A stretch of DNA of 64,000 nucleotides from Sphaerisporangium melleum (GCF_014646695.1 NZ_BMNT01000025.1:19932-83931), one strand, 5' to 3'; positions 52,547 to 62,058 are shown, numbered from the stretch's first letter. Made by a program: numbers and translations. The notes: generated by a model from the sequence alone, not told the origin.

Positions 52547-52957
52547 GTGTCGGCTCGCGGAAAGGCTCGCAGGCGCGCTCTCGACATCCTCTTCGAGGCG
52601 GAGCTGCGCGAGGAGCCTCCGGTCAGCGTGCTCGCCGAGCGAGTGGAGCGGGCGGAACCGCCCGTCAACGAGTACACCGCCACACTGGTGGAGGGCGTGA
52701 GCCGGCATCGGCCGCGCATCGACGAGCTCATCTCGACCTACGCCGAGGGGTGGACCCTCGACCGCATGCCCGCCGTCGACCGTAACCTGCTGCGGGCCGG
52801 CACGTACGAGCTGCTGTGGGTCACCGACGTCCCGGAGGCCGTGGTGATCAGCGAGTGGGTCCAGCTGGCCGCCGAGCTGTCCACCGACGAGTCGCCGCAG
52901 TTCGTCAACGGCCTGCTCGCCCGGTTCAAGCAGCTGAAGCCGTCACTGGCCCTCTGA
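52547..52957 (+). CDS. nusB: Transcription antitermination factor NusB
   Basis: With NusE it binds boxA RNA for rRNA antitermination. The 136-residue all-helical protein shows SARGKARRRALDILFEAELRE, NEYTATLVEGVSRHRPRIDELI, LDRMPAVDRNLLRAGTYELLWVTDVPEAVVISEWVQLAAELSTDESPQFVNGLLARF. GTG 52547 follows the efp stop by one base, and this tight spacing supports the start. Confidence 0.95.
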   Translation: MSARGKARRRALDILFEAELREEPPVSVLAERVERAEPPVNEYTATLVEGVSRHRPRIDELISTYAEGWTLDRMPAVDRNLLRAGTYELLWVTDVPEAVVISEWVQLAAELSTDESPQFVNGLLARFKQLKPSLAL

Positions 52958-53030
52958 GGCGACCGGCGCGCCGCCCGCCTGGCGTAGGCTTGAGGCCGAT
53001 CGACACGCTTTCGCAGGAGGCGAGCTGAAG

Positions 53031-53792
53031 TTGCGCACCGAAGGCGCCGCGCGCCAGGCGGCCACCTCTCCGGCGGTGCGCACCGCCGTGGTGTGGGACG
53101 TTCTCCGGGCCACGCTGGCCGCTCGCGCGCGCGCCACCGGGCGTGAGCGGCTCGACATCGTCGACGCCGGCGGCGGCACCGGCGGGTTCGCGGTGCCGCT
53201 GGCCGAGCTCGGCCACGCGGTCACCGTCGTCGACCCCAGCCCCGACTCGCTGGCGGCCCTGGAACGCCGCGCCGCGGAGGCGGGGGTCGGCGTCAAGGGC
53301 ATCCAGGGCGACGCCTCCGACCTGCGCGACCTGCTGGAGCCCCGCTGCGCCGACCTGGTCTTGTGCCACAGCGTCCTTGAGTACGTCGAGGACCCCGCGG
53401 GCGCCCTGTCGGCCGTCGCGGCGCTGCTCAGACCGGGCGGGGTGATCAGCGTGCTGGCGGCCAACCCGGTCGCCACGGCGATCCACCGCTCGCTGTCGGG
53501 CCACTTCGACGAGGCCAGGCAGGTCCTCACCGACCCCGCCGGCCGCTGGGGCGAGCAGGATCCCACGCCCCGCCGCTTCAGCGCCGAGGCACTCGCCGGG
53601 CTGCTGACGGCGGCCGGGTTCGTGCCCGGCGAGACCAGCGGCGTGCGGGTCTTCGCCGACCTGGTGCCCGGCCGGCTGCTGGACGGCGAGCCGAGGGCGG
53701 CCCGGGCCCTGATCGCGCTCGAGCAGGCCGCCGCCGCCCACCCGGTGCTGCGTGACATCGCCACCCAGCTCCATCTCCTCGGCCACCGGTGA
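53031..53792 (+). CDS. SAM-dependent methyltransferase (class I)
   Basis: A 253-residue class I methyltransferase with IVDAGGGTGGFAVPLAELGHAVTVVDPSPDSLAALE (SAM motifs I and post-I), CADLVLCHSVLEYVEDP and LLRPGGVISVLAANPVA. The pattern is like CmoM/tRNA-modifying or Methyltransf_11 proteins often beside dinB. The target is unknown. TTG 53031 is preceded by CAGGAGG with suitable spacing, and starting here gives the conserved RTEGAARQAATSPAVRTAVVWDVL segment. Confidence 0.85.
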   Translation: MRTEGAARQAATSPAVRTAVVWDVLRATLAARARATGRERLDIVDAGGGTGGFAVPLAELGHAVTVVDPSPDSLAALERRAAEAGVGVKGIQGDASDLRDLLEPRCADLVLCHSVLEYVEDPAGALSAVAALLRPGGVISVLAANPVATAIHRSLSGHFDEARQVLTDPAGRWGEQDPTPRRFSAEALAGLLTAAGFVPGETSGVRVFADLVPGRLLDGEPRAARALIALEQAAAAHPVLRDIATQLHLLGHR

Positions 53793-53837
53793 GCGCTCCG
53801 GCCGGGACGTCCCGGCCCCCGTGCCGAGCCTGGCCGC

Positions 53838-53860
53838 TAGAACGCCTGTTCGGCTAGGAT
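53838..53860 (+). promoter_or_regulatory. SOS (LexA) box and -10 element of dinB
   Basis: GAAC-GCCT-GTTC (53840-53851) matches the actinobacterial LexA consensus GAAC-N4-GTTC. It is followed by TAGGAT (53855-53860), a good -10. Transcription would begin at about 53867, exactly the GTG start, so the dinB message is predicted to be leaderless and damage-inducible. Confidence 0.75.
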
Positions 53861-53866
53861 GTCATC

Positions 53867-55120
53867 GTGTCGCGCAAGCAGGTCCTGCGGTCCGATCCCG
53901 GGCAGGTCCCCGTCCCCGGCCAGGCGCCGGCCGACGACACCGGCTGCCCGATCCTGCACGTCGACATGGACGCCTTCTACGCCGGCGTCGAGCTGCTCGA
54001 CCGCCCCGAGCTGAGGGGCACGCCGGTCATCGTCGGCGCGGCCGGCGCGCGGGGCGTCGTGCTGAGCGCCACCTATGAGGCCAGGAGGTTCGGGGTCCAC
54101 TCGGCCATGCCGATGACCCGCGCCCGCCGCCTGTGTCCGCAGGCGGTCGTCATCCCGCCCAGCCACGGCAAGTACGCCGAGGTCTCCAAAGGCGTGATGG
54201 AGATCTTCCGCGCGATCACCCCCGAGGTCGAGCCGATCGCCTCCGACGAGGCGTTCCTCGACGTGCGCGGGGCCGTGCGCCGGCTCGGCTCCCCGGCGCG
54301 CATCGCCGCGCTGATCCGGGCCGAGGTCGCCGAGCGCCACGGCATCACCTGCTCGGTGGGCGTGGCGAGCACCAAGTTCGTCGCCAAGCTCGCCTCCCGG
54401 CACTGCAAGCCGGACGGCCTGCTGGTCGTCCCCGCCGACCGGGTGGTGGAGTTCCTCCATCCGCTGCCCGTCGCGGCCCTGTGGGGCGTCGGCGAGCGCA
54501 CCGAGCAGGCCCTGGTGCGCCTCGGCATCAAGACGGTGGGCGACCTCGCCCATGTGCCCGCCTCGACGCTCCAGCGCGAGTTCGGGGCCGTCGGTGCCCA
54601 TCTGGCCGAGCTCGCCTGGGGGCGCGACGAGCGCCGGGTCACCCCGCACGCCCCCGACAAGAGCATCGGCGCCGAAGAGACCTTCCCCTACGACGTGGAC
54701 GACCCCGACGCCATCCGCCGCGAGTTGCTGAGGCTGTCGGAGCGGGTGGCCGCCCGGCTGCGCGCCGGGGGGCACATCGGCCGCACGGTGAGCGTCAAGC
54801 TCCGCCGGGCCGACTTCACGACGATCACTCGTGCCCGCACTCTGCGGGAGGCCACAGATGTGGCGAAAGAGATATATGCCACTGCCTGTGAGCTGTACCA
54901 CGCCGCAGGGCTCGATCGGGTGCGGCTTCGCCTGGTCGGCGTGCGGGTCGAGAACCTCCGTCCCGCGGGCACGGCGACCCACCAGCTCGGCCTCGGCGAG
55001 CGGGAAACCGGCTGGCGGGAGGCCGAAATGGCGATGGACAGGGCCGCTCGCAGATTCGGGCCGGAAGCCGTCCGCCCGGCCTCGCTTGTTCGCCCCAGGT
55101 TTGATGGAATGGATCTATGA
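53867..55120 (+). CDS. dinB: DNA polymerase IV (Y-family)
   Basis: An error-prone translesion polymerase. The 417-residue protein has catalytic acidic residues in ILHVDMDAFYAGVE and IASDEAFLDVRG, the steric-gate region FYAG, YEARRFGVHSAMPMTRARRLCP, helix-hairpin-helix LWGVGERTEQALVRLGIKTVGDLA, and a little-finger domain (about 260-370). An obvious C-terminal beta-clamp motif (QLxLF-type) is replaced by HQLGLGE. An SOS box abuts its -10, and it likely starts translation at the first transcribed base. Confidence 0.94.
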   Translation: MSRKQVLRSDPGQVPVPGQAPADDTGCPILHVDMDAFYAGVELLDRPELRGTPVIVGAAGARGVVLSATYEARRFGVHSAMPMTRARRLCPQAVVIPPSHGKYAEVSKGVMEIFRAITPEVEPIASDEAFLDVRGAVRRLGSPARIAALIRAEVAERHGITCSVGVASTKFVAKLASRHCKPDGLLVVPADRVVEFLHPLPVAALWGVGERTEQALVRLGIKTVGDLAHVPASTLQREFGAVGAHLAELAWGRDERRVTPHAPDKSIGAEETFPYDVDDPDAIRRELLRLSERVAARLRAGGHIGRTVSVKLRRADFTTITRARTLREATDVAKEIYATACELYHAAGLDRVRLRLVGVRVENLRPAGTATHQLGLGERETGWREAEMAMDRAARRFGPEAVRPASLVRPRFDGMDL

Positions 55121-55267
55121 CGTCACCTCCGGTTTGGTCTACGTTGGACGTTTTCTTTCGCCTACGTCTACAGCCTCGTATTCTGGGGATAACCGACCGC
55201 GAGGTCCGGACACCTTGTGGTGCCCGTTGCCGTCTTCCCCGACTAGGGGCCGTCCTTGGGAGGCGCC

Positions 55268-55657
55268 GTGCCGCTCTCTGAGCACGAGCAGCGCTTGCTC
55301 GACCAGATCGAGCAGGCCCTCTACGCCGAGGACCCGAAGTGGGCCAATACCGTTCGGATCAGTGATCCACGCAACCACTACAAGCGCCGCCTGGTCAAAG
55401 CCTCCATCGGCTTCGTCCTGGGCGTCGTGCTGTTGATGGTCGGCGTGGTGGCACCGATCATCCCACTCGGTGTCGGCGGCTTTGTGGTCATGCTCGCCGC
55501 GTGTCTGTGGGGCCTGTCCAGCTGGAAACGCATGAACGGGTTCGGTGGTGAGGCGAGGCCGGGCGCGACCGGCAAGCAGGATCGCCGGCGTGCCGCACGG
55601 CCCGGTTTCATGGAGCGCATGGAGGAGCGCTGGCGCCGCAGGGGCGAGGAACGCTGA
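55268..55657 (+). CDS. DUF3040 membrane protein
   Basis: A 129-residue actinobacterial protein of unknown function. The family start PLSEHEQRLLDQIEQALYAEDPKWA is followed by two helices (VKASIGFVLGVVLLMVGVVA and LGVGGFVVMLAACLWGLSSW), with a basic C-terminal tail rich in Arg. GTG 55268 has GGGAGG five bases upstream and matches the family start. It often lies next to dinB in relatives. It converges on the transglutaminase gene with a shared terminator between them. Confidence 0.9.
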   Translation: MPLSEHEQRLLDQIEQALYAEDPKWANTVRISDPRNHYKRRLVKASIGFVLGVVLLMVGVVAPIIPLGVGGFVVMLAACLWGLSSWKRMNGFGGEARPGATGKQDRRRAARPGFMERMEERWRRRGEER

Positions 55658-55797
55658 TTGTCCGGCGGGTCCCGCCGTGCCCCGCACGGCGCACCGCCCG
55701 CCTCCGGTGACGGCGAGACCTCATCTTCCCCGGCGGCGCGGCGTGCCCGCCTGACGGCCCACGGGCACCACCATGACGATCCATGATCGACCGCGAC

Positions 55798-55835
55798 GCG
55801 TTGAAGGCCCGCAGATATCTGCGGGCCTTCAACGC
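55798..55835. terminator. Perfect 38-bp palindrome, bidirectional terminator
   Basis: A perfect palindrome with 19-nt arms beginning GCGTTGAAGGCCCGCAGAT lies between the convergent DUF3040 and transglutaminase genes. It would form an almost loopless stem on either strand. T runs are absent. Its position indicates transcript ending for both operons. Confidence 0.75.
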
Positions 55836-55900
55836 TGTGACCGCTCACCTCCGCCCGTCCCGTCCTGCCCGGGCCGGTGCGGGCCCGGGCAGGGGAGCGG

Positions 55901-58378
55901 TCAGCGCCGGGAGCCGGTGAGCACCGGCCCGTCGGCCCGCCGCTCCGGGTCCACAGGCTCGGCGGAGCCCCGGCGGCGCGCGGGCCAGGGCCGCAGCGTC
56001 TCCAGCAGGTCGAAGGTGTCCAGGACCTTCTCACCCGCCCCGCGCAGCCTGCGCAGCGTGGAGGGCGGCAACAGGGTGGCGCGCAGCCGCCGCCCGCGCG
56101 GCGCCTGGCCGCGCAGTGTGTCCCGCACCCGCCGCAGGTCGCCGTCCAGCGCGCCGACCGCGCCCGGCGTCCGGGCGTACCGCATGCGCTCCTCGGCCGC
56201 CGCGATCGCGGTGATCGAGGCGGCGGCCTCGCCCTCCAGCCCGCACTGGGCCACGAGCCGCCGGGCCAGCGCGCGCGGAGTCTCGCTCGGCTCGTACCCG
56301 AGGCCCAGGTCGTACAGCGTGTCGGTCAGCTCCTGCCAGGAGGCGTGCACGGCCATGCCCAGCCGCGCCGCCGGCCGGGCGTCGGCCGCCGCCGTGTGAG
56401 CCCCGGCGGGCCCGGTGGCGCCGGCCCGCATCCAGGCCCGGCGGCGCCGGTGGCGCAGCGCCGCCCGCCACACCGCGGGGATCAGCCCGATGAGCAGCAG
56501 GACGCCCACGCCGGCGGCGATCGTCAGCGCCGGTGACGTGCCCGCGGCCGGCTCCTGCGTACCGGCGAGTCCCTCGGCGTCGGGATCACGCGGGTCGCGC
56601 CGGGTGGCGGCCGGGTCGCCGGTGGGGTCACTGGTGGCGGGGTCCTCGCTCGGCCCGGCGCTCGGGGTGTCCCCGGTCGGACCGGTGACCGGCGGCCGGC
56701 TGTAGTCCGGCACCCGGGCCGTGGCCTGGCCGAGGCCGCCCGCCGGAGTGGGCTCGAACCGCAGCCATCCGGCCCCCGGGAAGTACAGCTCGGGCCAGGC
56801 GTGCAGGTCATGGGTGCGCACCTGCCAGGCGCCGTCGGCGTAGCTGCCCCCGGTGTAGCCGATGCTCACCCGCGCGGGGATGCCGAGGACCCGGGCCATC
56901 ACCGCCATGGCCGCGGCGAACTGCTCGCAGTAGCCGGTCCGGTTGCGCAGGAAGTCCGCCAGCGCCTGGTTGCCGTTGCCCTGGGTCTGCAGGCTGTAGA
57001 GGAAGTCGCCTCCGGTGAACCACGACTGCAGCCTGACCGCCGCCTCGTACGGCGAGCCGGCGTCCGCGGTCACGTCGCGGGCCATCCCCCTGATCATCGG
57101 CGGCAGGTCGGGAGGCAGGTCCAGGTAGCGGGCGTCGAACCTCGGGTCGGTGGCGCTGGGCAGCGCGCGCAGATCGTCGTAGGCCGGCTGCGGATCCTGC
57201 CCGGTGACGGTGTAGGACTGCCCGCCGGCGGTGTCCCGGGTGGAGAACACCATGAGCGTGCCGCGGTCGGCGCGCCAGTCGCCGTCGATCTCCACGGTCG
57301 TGGACGGGTAGGGCAGCGGCAGGAAGCTCAGCCCCTCCACGTCGTCGTTCACCCTGACCTCGGTGCGCACCTGCTTGACCGGGACCTGCTCGGTCAGGCC
57401 GGGCGGCGGCGGCATCGGCCCCAGGGACACGCGGTCCTCGGGACGGCCCTTGGGCTGTGACATCGTCCAGCGTTCGCCGTCGAAGGTGTCCAGCGAGTAG
57501 ACCCGCAGGTAGCGCGGGACGCCGTCGTTGTTGGTGTAGGTCAGCACGGTGAAGTCGCGCGGCTGGATGAGCTGGCCGCGCAGGTTGGCGATCGGGTCGG
57601 GGATGGTGATCGTGTTGCCGCCCCTGCCGTTGCCCGAGCCCACTCCGAAGCCGAACAGCGGGCTCGGCTCCAGCGTGGGCAGCAGCGCGGGCAGCACCAC
57701 GGCGAGCGCGATGGCGGCGACGCCGATGCGCTTGCCGTTCAGCGAGATCTGGCCGGTGTCCATCTGCGTGCGCGCCCCGGCGGCGCGCGACTGGCGCACC
57801 AGCACGGCCCGCCCCCACCGGCCGAGTCGCTCGCGCCCGTCCGCGGCGAGCAGGCCCAGGTAGCCGAGCGCGCCGATGATGAACACCGGCCAGCCGATGG
57901 GGTCGGCCAGCACCGCGGCGGGCACGGTGAACAGGGCCAGCAGAGGCAGCCCCGCCAGCGCCGCCCGGCGCAGCCGTACGGCCAGCAGGTCGACCAGGAC
58001 GGCGATCAGGCCGATGCCGCCCACGGTGAGCAGCGAGATCGGCGAGTTGGCCGGCACCGGGGCGGCGTAGCGCTGGATGTCGGTGAAGCCCTGGTCGAGC
58101 AGGTCCAGCAGGCTGGCGACCGAGTCCCTGGTGGGGACGAGCCAGGCCCAGTTGTCCGGCCGGGTGAACACCACGCCGAGGTAGACCAGCAGGGCGAGCA
58201 GCTCGGCCGGCGGGCCGGCCCAGCGCGGCACGCCGTCGCGGGTGGTGAGCACCGAGACGGTGACGACCACGGTGACCGCTCCCATGCCGGCCCAGAACCA
58301 CAGGCCGCCATGGAACAGCGGGTAGAGGGTGATCGAGGTCGCGGCCGTGGCGAGGCCGGCCGCGATCGGTAGTCTCAT
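55901..58378 (-). CDS. Transglutaminase-like membrane protein (TgpA/DUF3488 type)
   Basis: An 825-residue protein. About five or six N-terminal helices (1-215) are followed by an extracytoplasmic domain and a transglutaminase-like core (about 465-570). The catalytic Cys is in NRTGYCEQFAAAMAVMARVLGIPARVSIGYTGG, the His in VRTHDLHAWPELYFPGAGW, and Asp/Glu just after. A Ser/Thr/Pro-rich linker, one more helix (about 665-690) and a DUF4129-like tail complete it. It forms an operon with the DUF58 and MoxR genes (4-bp and 1-bp overlaps). Such trios are widespread; the substrate, possibly envelope proteins, is unknown. Confidence 0.9.
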   Translation of the reverse strand: MRLPIAAGLATAATSITLYPLFHGGLWFWAGMGAVTVVVTVSVLTTRDGVPRWAGPPAELLALLVYLGVVFTRPDNWAWLVPTRDSVASLLDLLDQGFTDIQRYAAPVPANSPISLLTVGGIGLIAVLVDLLAVRLRRAALAGLPLLALFTVPAAVLADPIGWPVFIIGALGYLGLLAADGRERLGRWGRAVLVRQSRAAGARTQMDTGQISLNGKRIGVAAIALAVVLPALLPTLEPSPLFGFGVGSGNGRGGNTITIPDPIANLRGQLIQPRDFTVLTYTNNDGVPRYLRVYSLDTFDGERWTMSQPKGRPEDRVSLGPMPPPPGLTEQVPVKQVRTEVRVNDDVEGLSFLPLPYPSTTVEIDGDWRADRGTLMVFSTRDTAGGQSYTVTGQDPQPAYDDLRALPSATDPRFDARYLDLPPDLPPMIRGMARDVTADAGSPYEAAVRLQSWFTGGDFLYSLQTQGNGNQALADFLRNRTGYCEQFAAAMAVMARVLGIPARVSIGYTGGSYADGAWQVRTHDLHAWPELYFPGAGWLRFEPTPAGGLGQATARVPDYSRPPVTGPTGDTPSAGPSEDPATSDPTGDPAATRRDPRDPDAEGLAGTQEPAAGTSPALTIAAGVGVLLLIGLIPAVWRAALRHRRRRAWMRAGATGPAGAHTAAADARPAARLGMAVHASWQELTDTLYDLGLGYEPSETPRALARRLVAQCGLEGEAAASITAIAAAEERMRYARTPGAVGALDGDLRRVRDTLRGQAPRGRRLRATLLPPSTLRRLRGAGEKVLDTFDLLETLRPWPARRRGSAEPVDPERRADGPVLTGSRR

Positions 58379-59655
58379 GCCGCGTCTCCTGCCGTGATCG
58401 TCTCCGGCGGGCCGGTGAACCGGGAGCTCTGCCCGGCGTCCTGCCACACCTCGGCCGGCGAGGTGCCGGCGGGTAGCCGTACGACGCGCCAGCCGGCTCC
58501 GGCCAGCACGGTGCGCGCCCGTTCGAACGTCTCGTCCACCTGGGAATGGTGGGCCGGGGACTGCTGCCAGGTGCGCGTCTCCAGCATCACCGCGACGCCG
58601 GTGACCCCGCCGCCGCGCAGCCGGGCCAGCGCCTGGGCCTCTTCCAGGTCCAGCTCGCCGAGGACGGCGACGACCAGGCCGTCTCCGCCGCCCTGGCGCA
58701 GCGCGGCGACGCCGGACTCCAGCGAGCGGGCCGTGCTCTGCCGGACGACGGCGAGCGCGTCGAGCAGGGCGTGCCCGGCGCCGGTGTCGGGCAGGTGCTG
58801 GGCGCCCTGGTCGGTGACCAGGCGCAGCCCGAGGCCGTCGCGGGCGAGCTGCATCCCGATCGAGGCCGCGGCCGAGACCGCCACCTCGAACGACGAACGG
58901 GGACCCTCCCCGCGGTGCGCGTGCCTGCGCGTGTCCAGCAGCAGCGCCCCGCGGCTCTGCCACTGCTGCTCCTCACGGCGCACCATCAGCTCGCCGTACC
59001 GGGCGGTGGACCGCCAGTGGACGCGGCGCAGGTCGTCGCCCTGGCGGTACTCGCGCGGGCCGACGTCGTCGTCGCCCGCCGCCGCGACGCTGGTGCTGCG
59101 GCTGTCCCCGCCACCGGTCAGCTCGCCCGACAGGCGCACGTGGGGGAGCGGCACGACCTGGGGGAGGACCATCAGCGTGTCGCCGGCGGTGAAGTCGCGG
59201 GTGAGCTCCACCAGGCCGAAGGGGTCGGCGATGCGCACCGACAGCGGCCCGATGGGGAACCTGCCGCGCAGGTCGGAGCGCACCTTGTAGTCGATCTCCC
59301 GGATGCCCCGGGACTCCACCCGGTCCAGGACGAACCGGGGACGGGTGCCCACGGCGTAGGGGACGGTGTCCTCGACCAGCAGCAGCCCGGTCGGCAGGCG
59401 GGTGACGTTCTCCAGCCGGATGGTGACCGTGCTGTCGGCGCCGACCTCGACCCGCGCGGGGTCCAGCCGCCGCGCGCAGCTCAGGCGGTAGCGGGTGCGC
59501 GCGACGACCAGGGCGGCGAGCAACGGCAGCGTGATGATCAGTACGGCGACCCGCAGCAGGTCGTGCTCGCCGAGGAGGATCGCGCACAGCAGCGCCGCCA
59601 AGCCCGAGGCCAGGAACGAGCGGCCACGTGAGGTGAGCGCCCGAAGGCCGGCCAT
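58375..59655 (-). CDS. DUF58-domain protein of the MoxR operon
   Basis: A 426-residue protein with two N-terminal helices (SFLASGLAALLCAILLG and VAVLIITLPLLAALVVA). A beta-rich region follows, and then the DUF58 signature GPREYRQGDDLRRVHWRSTARYGELMVRREEQ, followed by a VWA-like fold. DUF58 proteins act with MoxR ATPases, perhaps in assembling or activating envelope proteins. ATG 59655 shares one base with the moxR stop; GTG 59658 is an alternative. It overlaps the transglutaminase gene by four bases. Confidence 0.9.
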   Translation of the reverse strand: MAGLRALTSRGRSFLASGLAALLCAILLGEHDLLRVAVLIITLPLLAALVVARTRYRLSCARRLDPARVEVGADSTVTIRLENVTRLPTGLLLVEDTVPYAVGTRPRFVLDRVESRGIREIDYKVRSDLRGRFPIGPLSVRIADPFGLVELTRDFTAGDTLMVLPQVVPLPHVRLSGELTGGGDSRSTSVAAAGDDDVGPREYRQGDDLRRVHWRSTARYGELMVRREEQQWQSRGALLLDTRRHAHRGEGPRSSFEVAVSAAASIGMQLARDGLGLRLVTDQGAQHLPDTGAGHALLDALAVVRQSTARSLESGVAALRQGGGDGLVVAVLGELDLEEAQALARLRGGGVTGVAVMLETRTWQQSPAHHSQVDETFERARTVLAGAGWRVVRLPAGTSPAEVWQDAGQSSRFTGPPETITAGDAA

Positions 59656-60659
59656 CACCGGTCCGGTCCCGCCCCGTCGACCCCCCTCTCCCGGCTCTCC
59701 GGCACGGGGACACGGCGGACCAGTTCGGCCAGGACGTGCTCGGGGCGGCGGCGCCGGCCCTGGGCCTCCAGGCTCGGGAGCAGGCGGTGCGCCAGCACCG
59801 GGACGGCGAGGTCCTGCAGGTCGTCGGGGATGACGTAGTCGCGGCCGGACATGGCCGCGTGCGCGCGGGCGGCGCGCACCAGGTGGAGGGTGGCGCGCGG
59901 GGACGCGCCGAGCCGCAGGTCGGGGGACTCGCGGGTGGCGGCCACCAGGTCGACCGCGTACTTCTTCACCGCCTGGGAGACGTACACGGCCCGCACGGCG
60001 TCGATCAGGGCCTTGACCTCGGCGGTCGTGGCGACCGGCTCCAGCTTGTCCAGCGGCGAGGCGGCGCCGTGCACGTCGAGCATCTCCAGCTCGGCGGCCG
60101 GCCCGGGATAGCCCATGGCGATGCGGGCGGTGAAGCGGTCGCGCTGGGCCTCGGGGAGGGGATAGGTGCCCTCCATCTCGATCGGGTTCTGGGTCGCGAT
60201 GACCATGAAAGGCGTCTCGAGCGGATAGGTGACGCCGTCGACGGTGACCTGGTGTTCCTCCATGCACTCCAGCAGCGCCGACTGGGTCTTGGGGGAGGCA
60301 CGGTTGATCTCGTCGCCGACGACGATGCTGGCGAAGATGGGCCCGGGTTTGAACTCGAACTCGCGCGACTGCTGGTTGAAGGCGCTGACGCCCGTGATGT
60401 CGCTGGGAAGCAGATCGGGGGTGAACTGGACACGGCGCACGGGGCAGTCGATGGACCTGGCCAGCGCCTTGGCGAGCATCGTCTTGCCGACGCCCGGCAC
60501 GTCCTCGATGAGCAGGTGCCCCTCGGCGAGCAGCACCGTGAGGGTGAGCCGGACGACGTCGTCCTTACCCTCGATGACCGATTCGATCGCCTCACGGATC
60601 CGGTGCGCCGTGGCGACCAGACCTTCAAGCTCCTGTCCGACATCGTGGGTTATTCCCAC
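59655..60659 (-). CDS. MoxR-family AAA ATPase
   Basis: A 334-residue AAA+ ATPase: Walker A EDVPGVGKTMLAKALARS, Walker B IVVGDEINRASPKTQSALLECMEE, sensor 1 MVIATQNPIEMEGTYPLPEAQRDRFTARI and sensor 2 LRLGASPRATLHLVRAARAHA. It is first in the three-gene operon with DUF58 and transglutaminase genes, and likely a chaperone for them. This is a separate lineage from the CoxD-like ATPase at 43073. Confidence 0.93.
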   Translation of the reverse strand: MGITHDVGQELEGLVATAHRIREAIESVIEGKDDVVRLTLTVLLAEGHLLIEDVPGVGKTMLAKALARSIDCPVRRVQFTPDLLPSDITGVSAFNQQSREFEFKPGPIFASIVVGDEINRASPKTQSALLECMEEHQVTVDGVTYPLETPFMVIATQNPIEMEGTYPLPEAQRDRFTARIAMGYPGPAAELEMLDVHGAASPLDKLEPVATTAEVKALIDAVRAVYVSQAVKKYAVDLVAATRESPDLRLGASPRATLHLVRAARAHAAMSGRDYVIPDDLQDLAVPVLAHRLLPSLEAQGRRRRPEHVLAELVRRVPVPESRERGVDGAGPDR

Positions 60660-61239
60660 CGGGCCTCCATGAGGGTGTGGCAGCCCCGCGCCGGGGATGT
60701 CATGCGGGGGACTTTGCTTTCCTTTTTCATTGTGCGTACCGACACTACGGTGCTCGCGGTTCCGGGGCGACTTTCCCTCGAATTGGGGATGAACGTCCCT
60801 AGTGTTCCGCTCTGAGGTCGCGTTCCGATCCCGTCATCGTCCGCGATCCGTGACACGAACGCCCCGCCGTTCCCTGCTCCCCGGCATTCCCGGCGTCACC
60901 CCGGGCCCCACGGGTACCGCCCCGGTGCGGGCGGGCGCGGCCTCTCGTGTCCCGGCCGGGCGGCCTTCCTCCAGAGGGCTTCACCCGCCCATGGATGACG
61001 CACGGAAAGGGCCGCCCGCGTTTTCCCGCTCCACTTTCCTCCACCGCGGGCCGCGCCTTTCCCGCCGCGATCCTGCGCCCGTACGGCGGGGCTCCGTGGA
61101 AGGCGCCCGGGGGGCCCGCGTGCGGGGCTTGCGACACGCCCGTGGGCGTGGTGGGCGGCTCACGGCGCTCCACTTCGCTCCACCGGCGCTGACCTGCGTG
61201 AACGCGCGCTCCGCGATCGCCTGAAACGCGTGTTGTCGG
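60660..61239. other. Divergent intergenic region before the dcw cluster, no supported gene
   Basis: About 580 bp between the MoxR operon and mraZ. Open frames occur on both strands (for example 60802-61224), but they are Arg/Pro/Gly-rich, lack ribosome sites and have no recognisable domain. The MoxR promoter should lie in the AT-richer part (60700-60800). Confidence 0.5.
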
Positions 61240-61291
61240 TTGACGGTGGGGAGAAGTGGAGTATGGTGGTGCGCAGTGGAGGGGCTGGGGT
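61240..61291 (+). promoter_or_regulatory. mraZ promoter with five-repeat MraZ operator
   Basis: GTGGGG, GTGGAG, GTGGTG, GTGGAG and TGGGGT occur at 61246, 61256, 61266, 61276 and 61286, exactly 10 bp apart with 4-bp spacers. This is the direct-repeat pattern bound by the MraZ ring. TTGACG (61240-61245) and TATGGT (61262-61267), spaced 16 bp, form a promoter overlapped by the repeats, so MraZ binding should block dcw transcription. Confidence 0.75.
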
Positions 61292-61333
61292 AATAGAGAC
61301 CAGTCTTTCCACTCGGCACGGGAGGTGGGGCCG

Positions 61334-61765
61334 ATGTTCCTCGGCACTCACAGCCCGCGCCTGGACGAGAAAGGACGACTGTTCCTGCCGGCGAAGTACC
61401 GTGAGGAGCTGGCGGAGGGTCTTGTGATCACCAAGGGCCAGGAGCGGTGCCTCTACGTCTTCCCCGTGGAGGAGTTCCAGCGCATCACCGAGGCGCTGCG
61501 CACCGCACCCGTGACTGCCAAGGCCGTCCGCGATTACAGTCGTGTCTTCTTCGCCAGCGCTTCTGACGAGACGCCCGACAAGCAGGGGCGGATCACCATT
61601 CCCCCGGGCCTGCGCGAGTACGCCGGGCTCCGCCGCGACTGTGTGGTCATCGGGGCCAACACCCGGTTGGAGATCTGGGACGCCAAGGCCTGGGACACCT
61701 ATCTGGCCGACCAAGAGCAGGCGTTCTCCGAGCTGTCGGAGGAGGTGCTGCCAGGGGTTCTTTGA
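61334..61765 (+). CDS. mraZ: Transcriptional regulator MraZ
   Basis: The first gene of the division and cell wall cluster and its regulator. The 143-residue protein has two AbrB/SpoVT-like halves: [32 protein letters not shown] (DNA-binding Lys-Gly-Arg) and [40 protein letters not shown] 61334 follows GGGAGGTGGGG. It should bind the five upstream repeats as a ring. About 290 bp without a gene separate it from rsmH. Confidence 0.96.
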   Translation: MFLGTHSPRLDEKGRLFLPAKYREELAEGLVITKGQERCLYVFPVEEFQRITEALRTAPVTAKAVRDYSRVFFASASDETPDKQGRITIPPGLREYAGLRRDCVVIGANTRLEIWDAKAWDTYLADQEQAFSELSEEVLPGVL

Positions 61766-62058
61766 TCAACAGGTCGACTCGTCGGTGAAACGTCGTTCGG
61801 CGAGGTCTCCACCCGCTCCCATGGCCCGGGACCGATCCCGGCCGCCGCGGCGCCACCGCCAGCTGATGCACCTTCCCCGGTGTCAGGTGGCGGGGCGTGA
61901 CGAGGGGACGCGGATGGGGACCTGGCCGGGCGAGCCGTTGACGGGTGGGGGAAACCCGCCGGCGACACGACCGGGAAAGGCCGCGAATTCCGCGAGCAAG
62001 GGCGATGTCCGGGGGCTTCGAAGGACACGACCGAGGCGGCGAACAAGGGGGTTTGACC

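Noticed and set aside
60802-61224. Possible 140-residue protein before the dcw cluster
   Set aside because: No ribosome site and no recognisable domain; Arg/Pro-rich composition, with overlapping frames on the other strand that look equally good.
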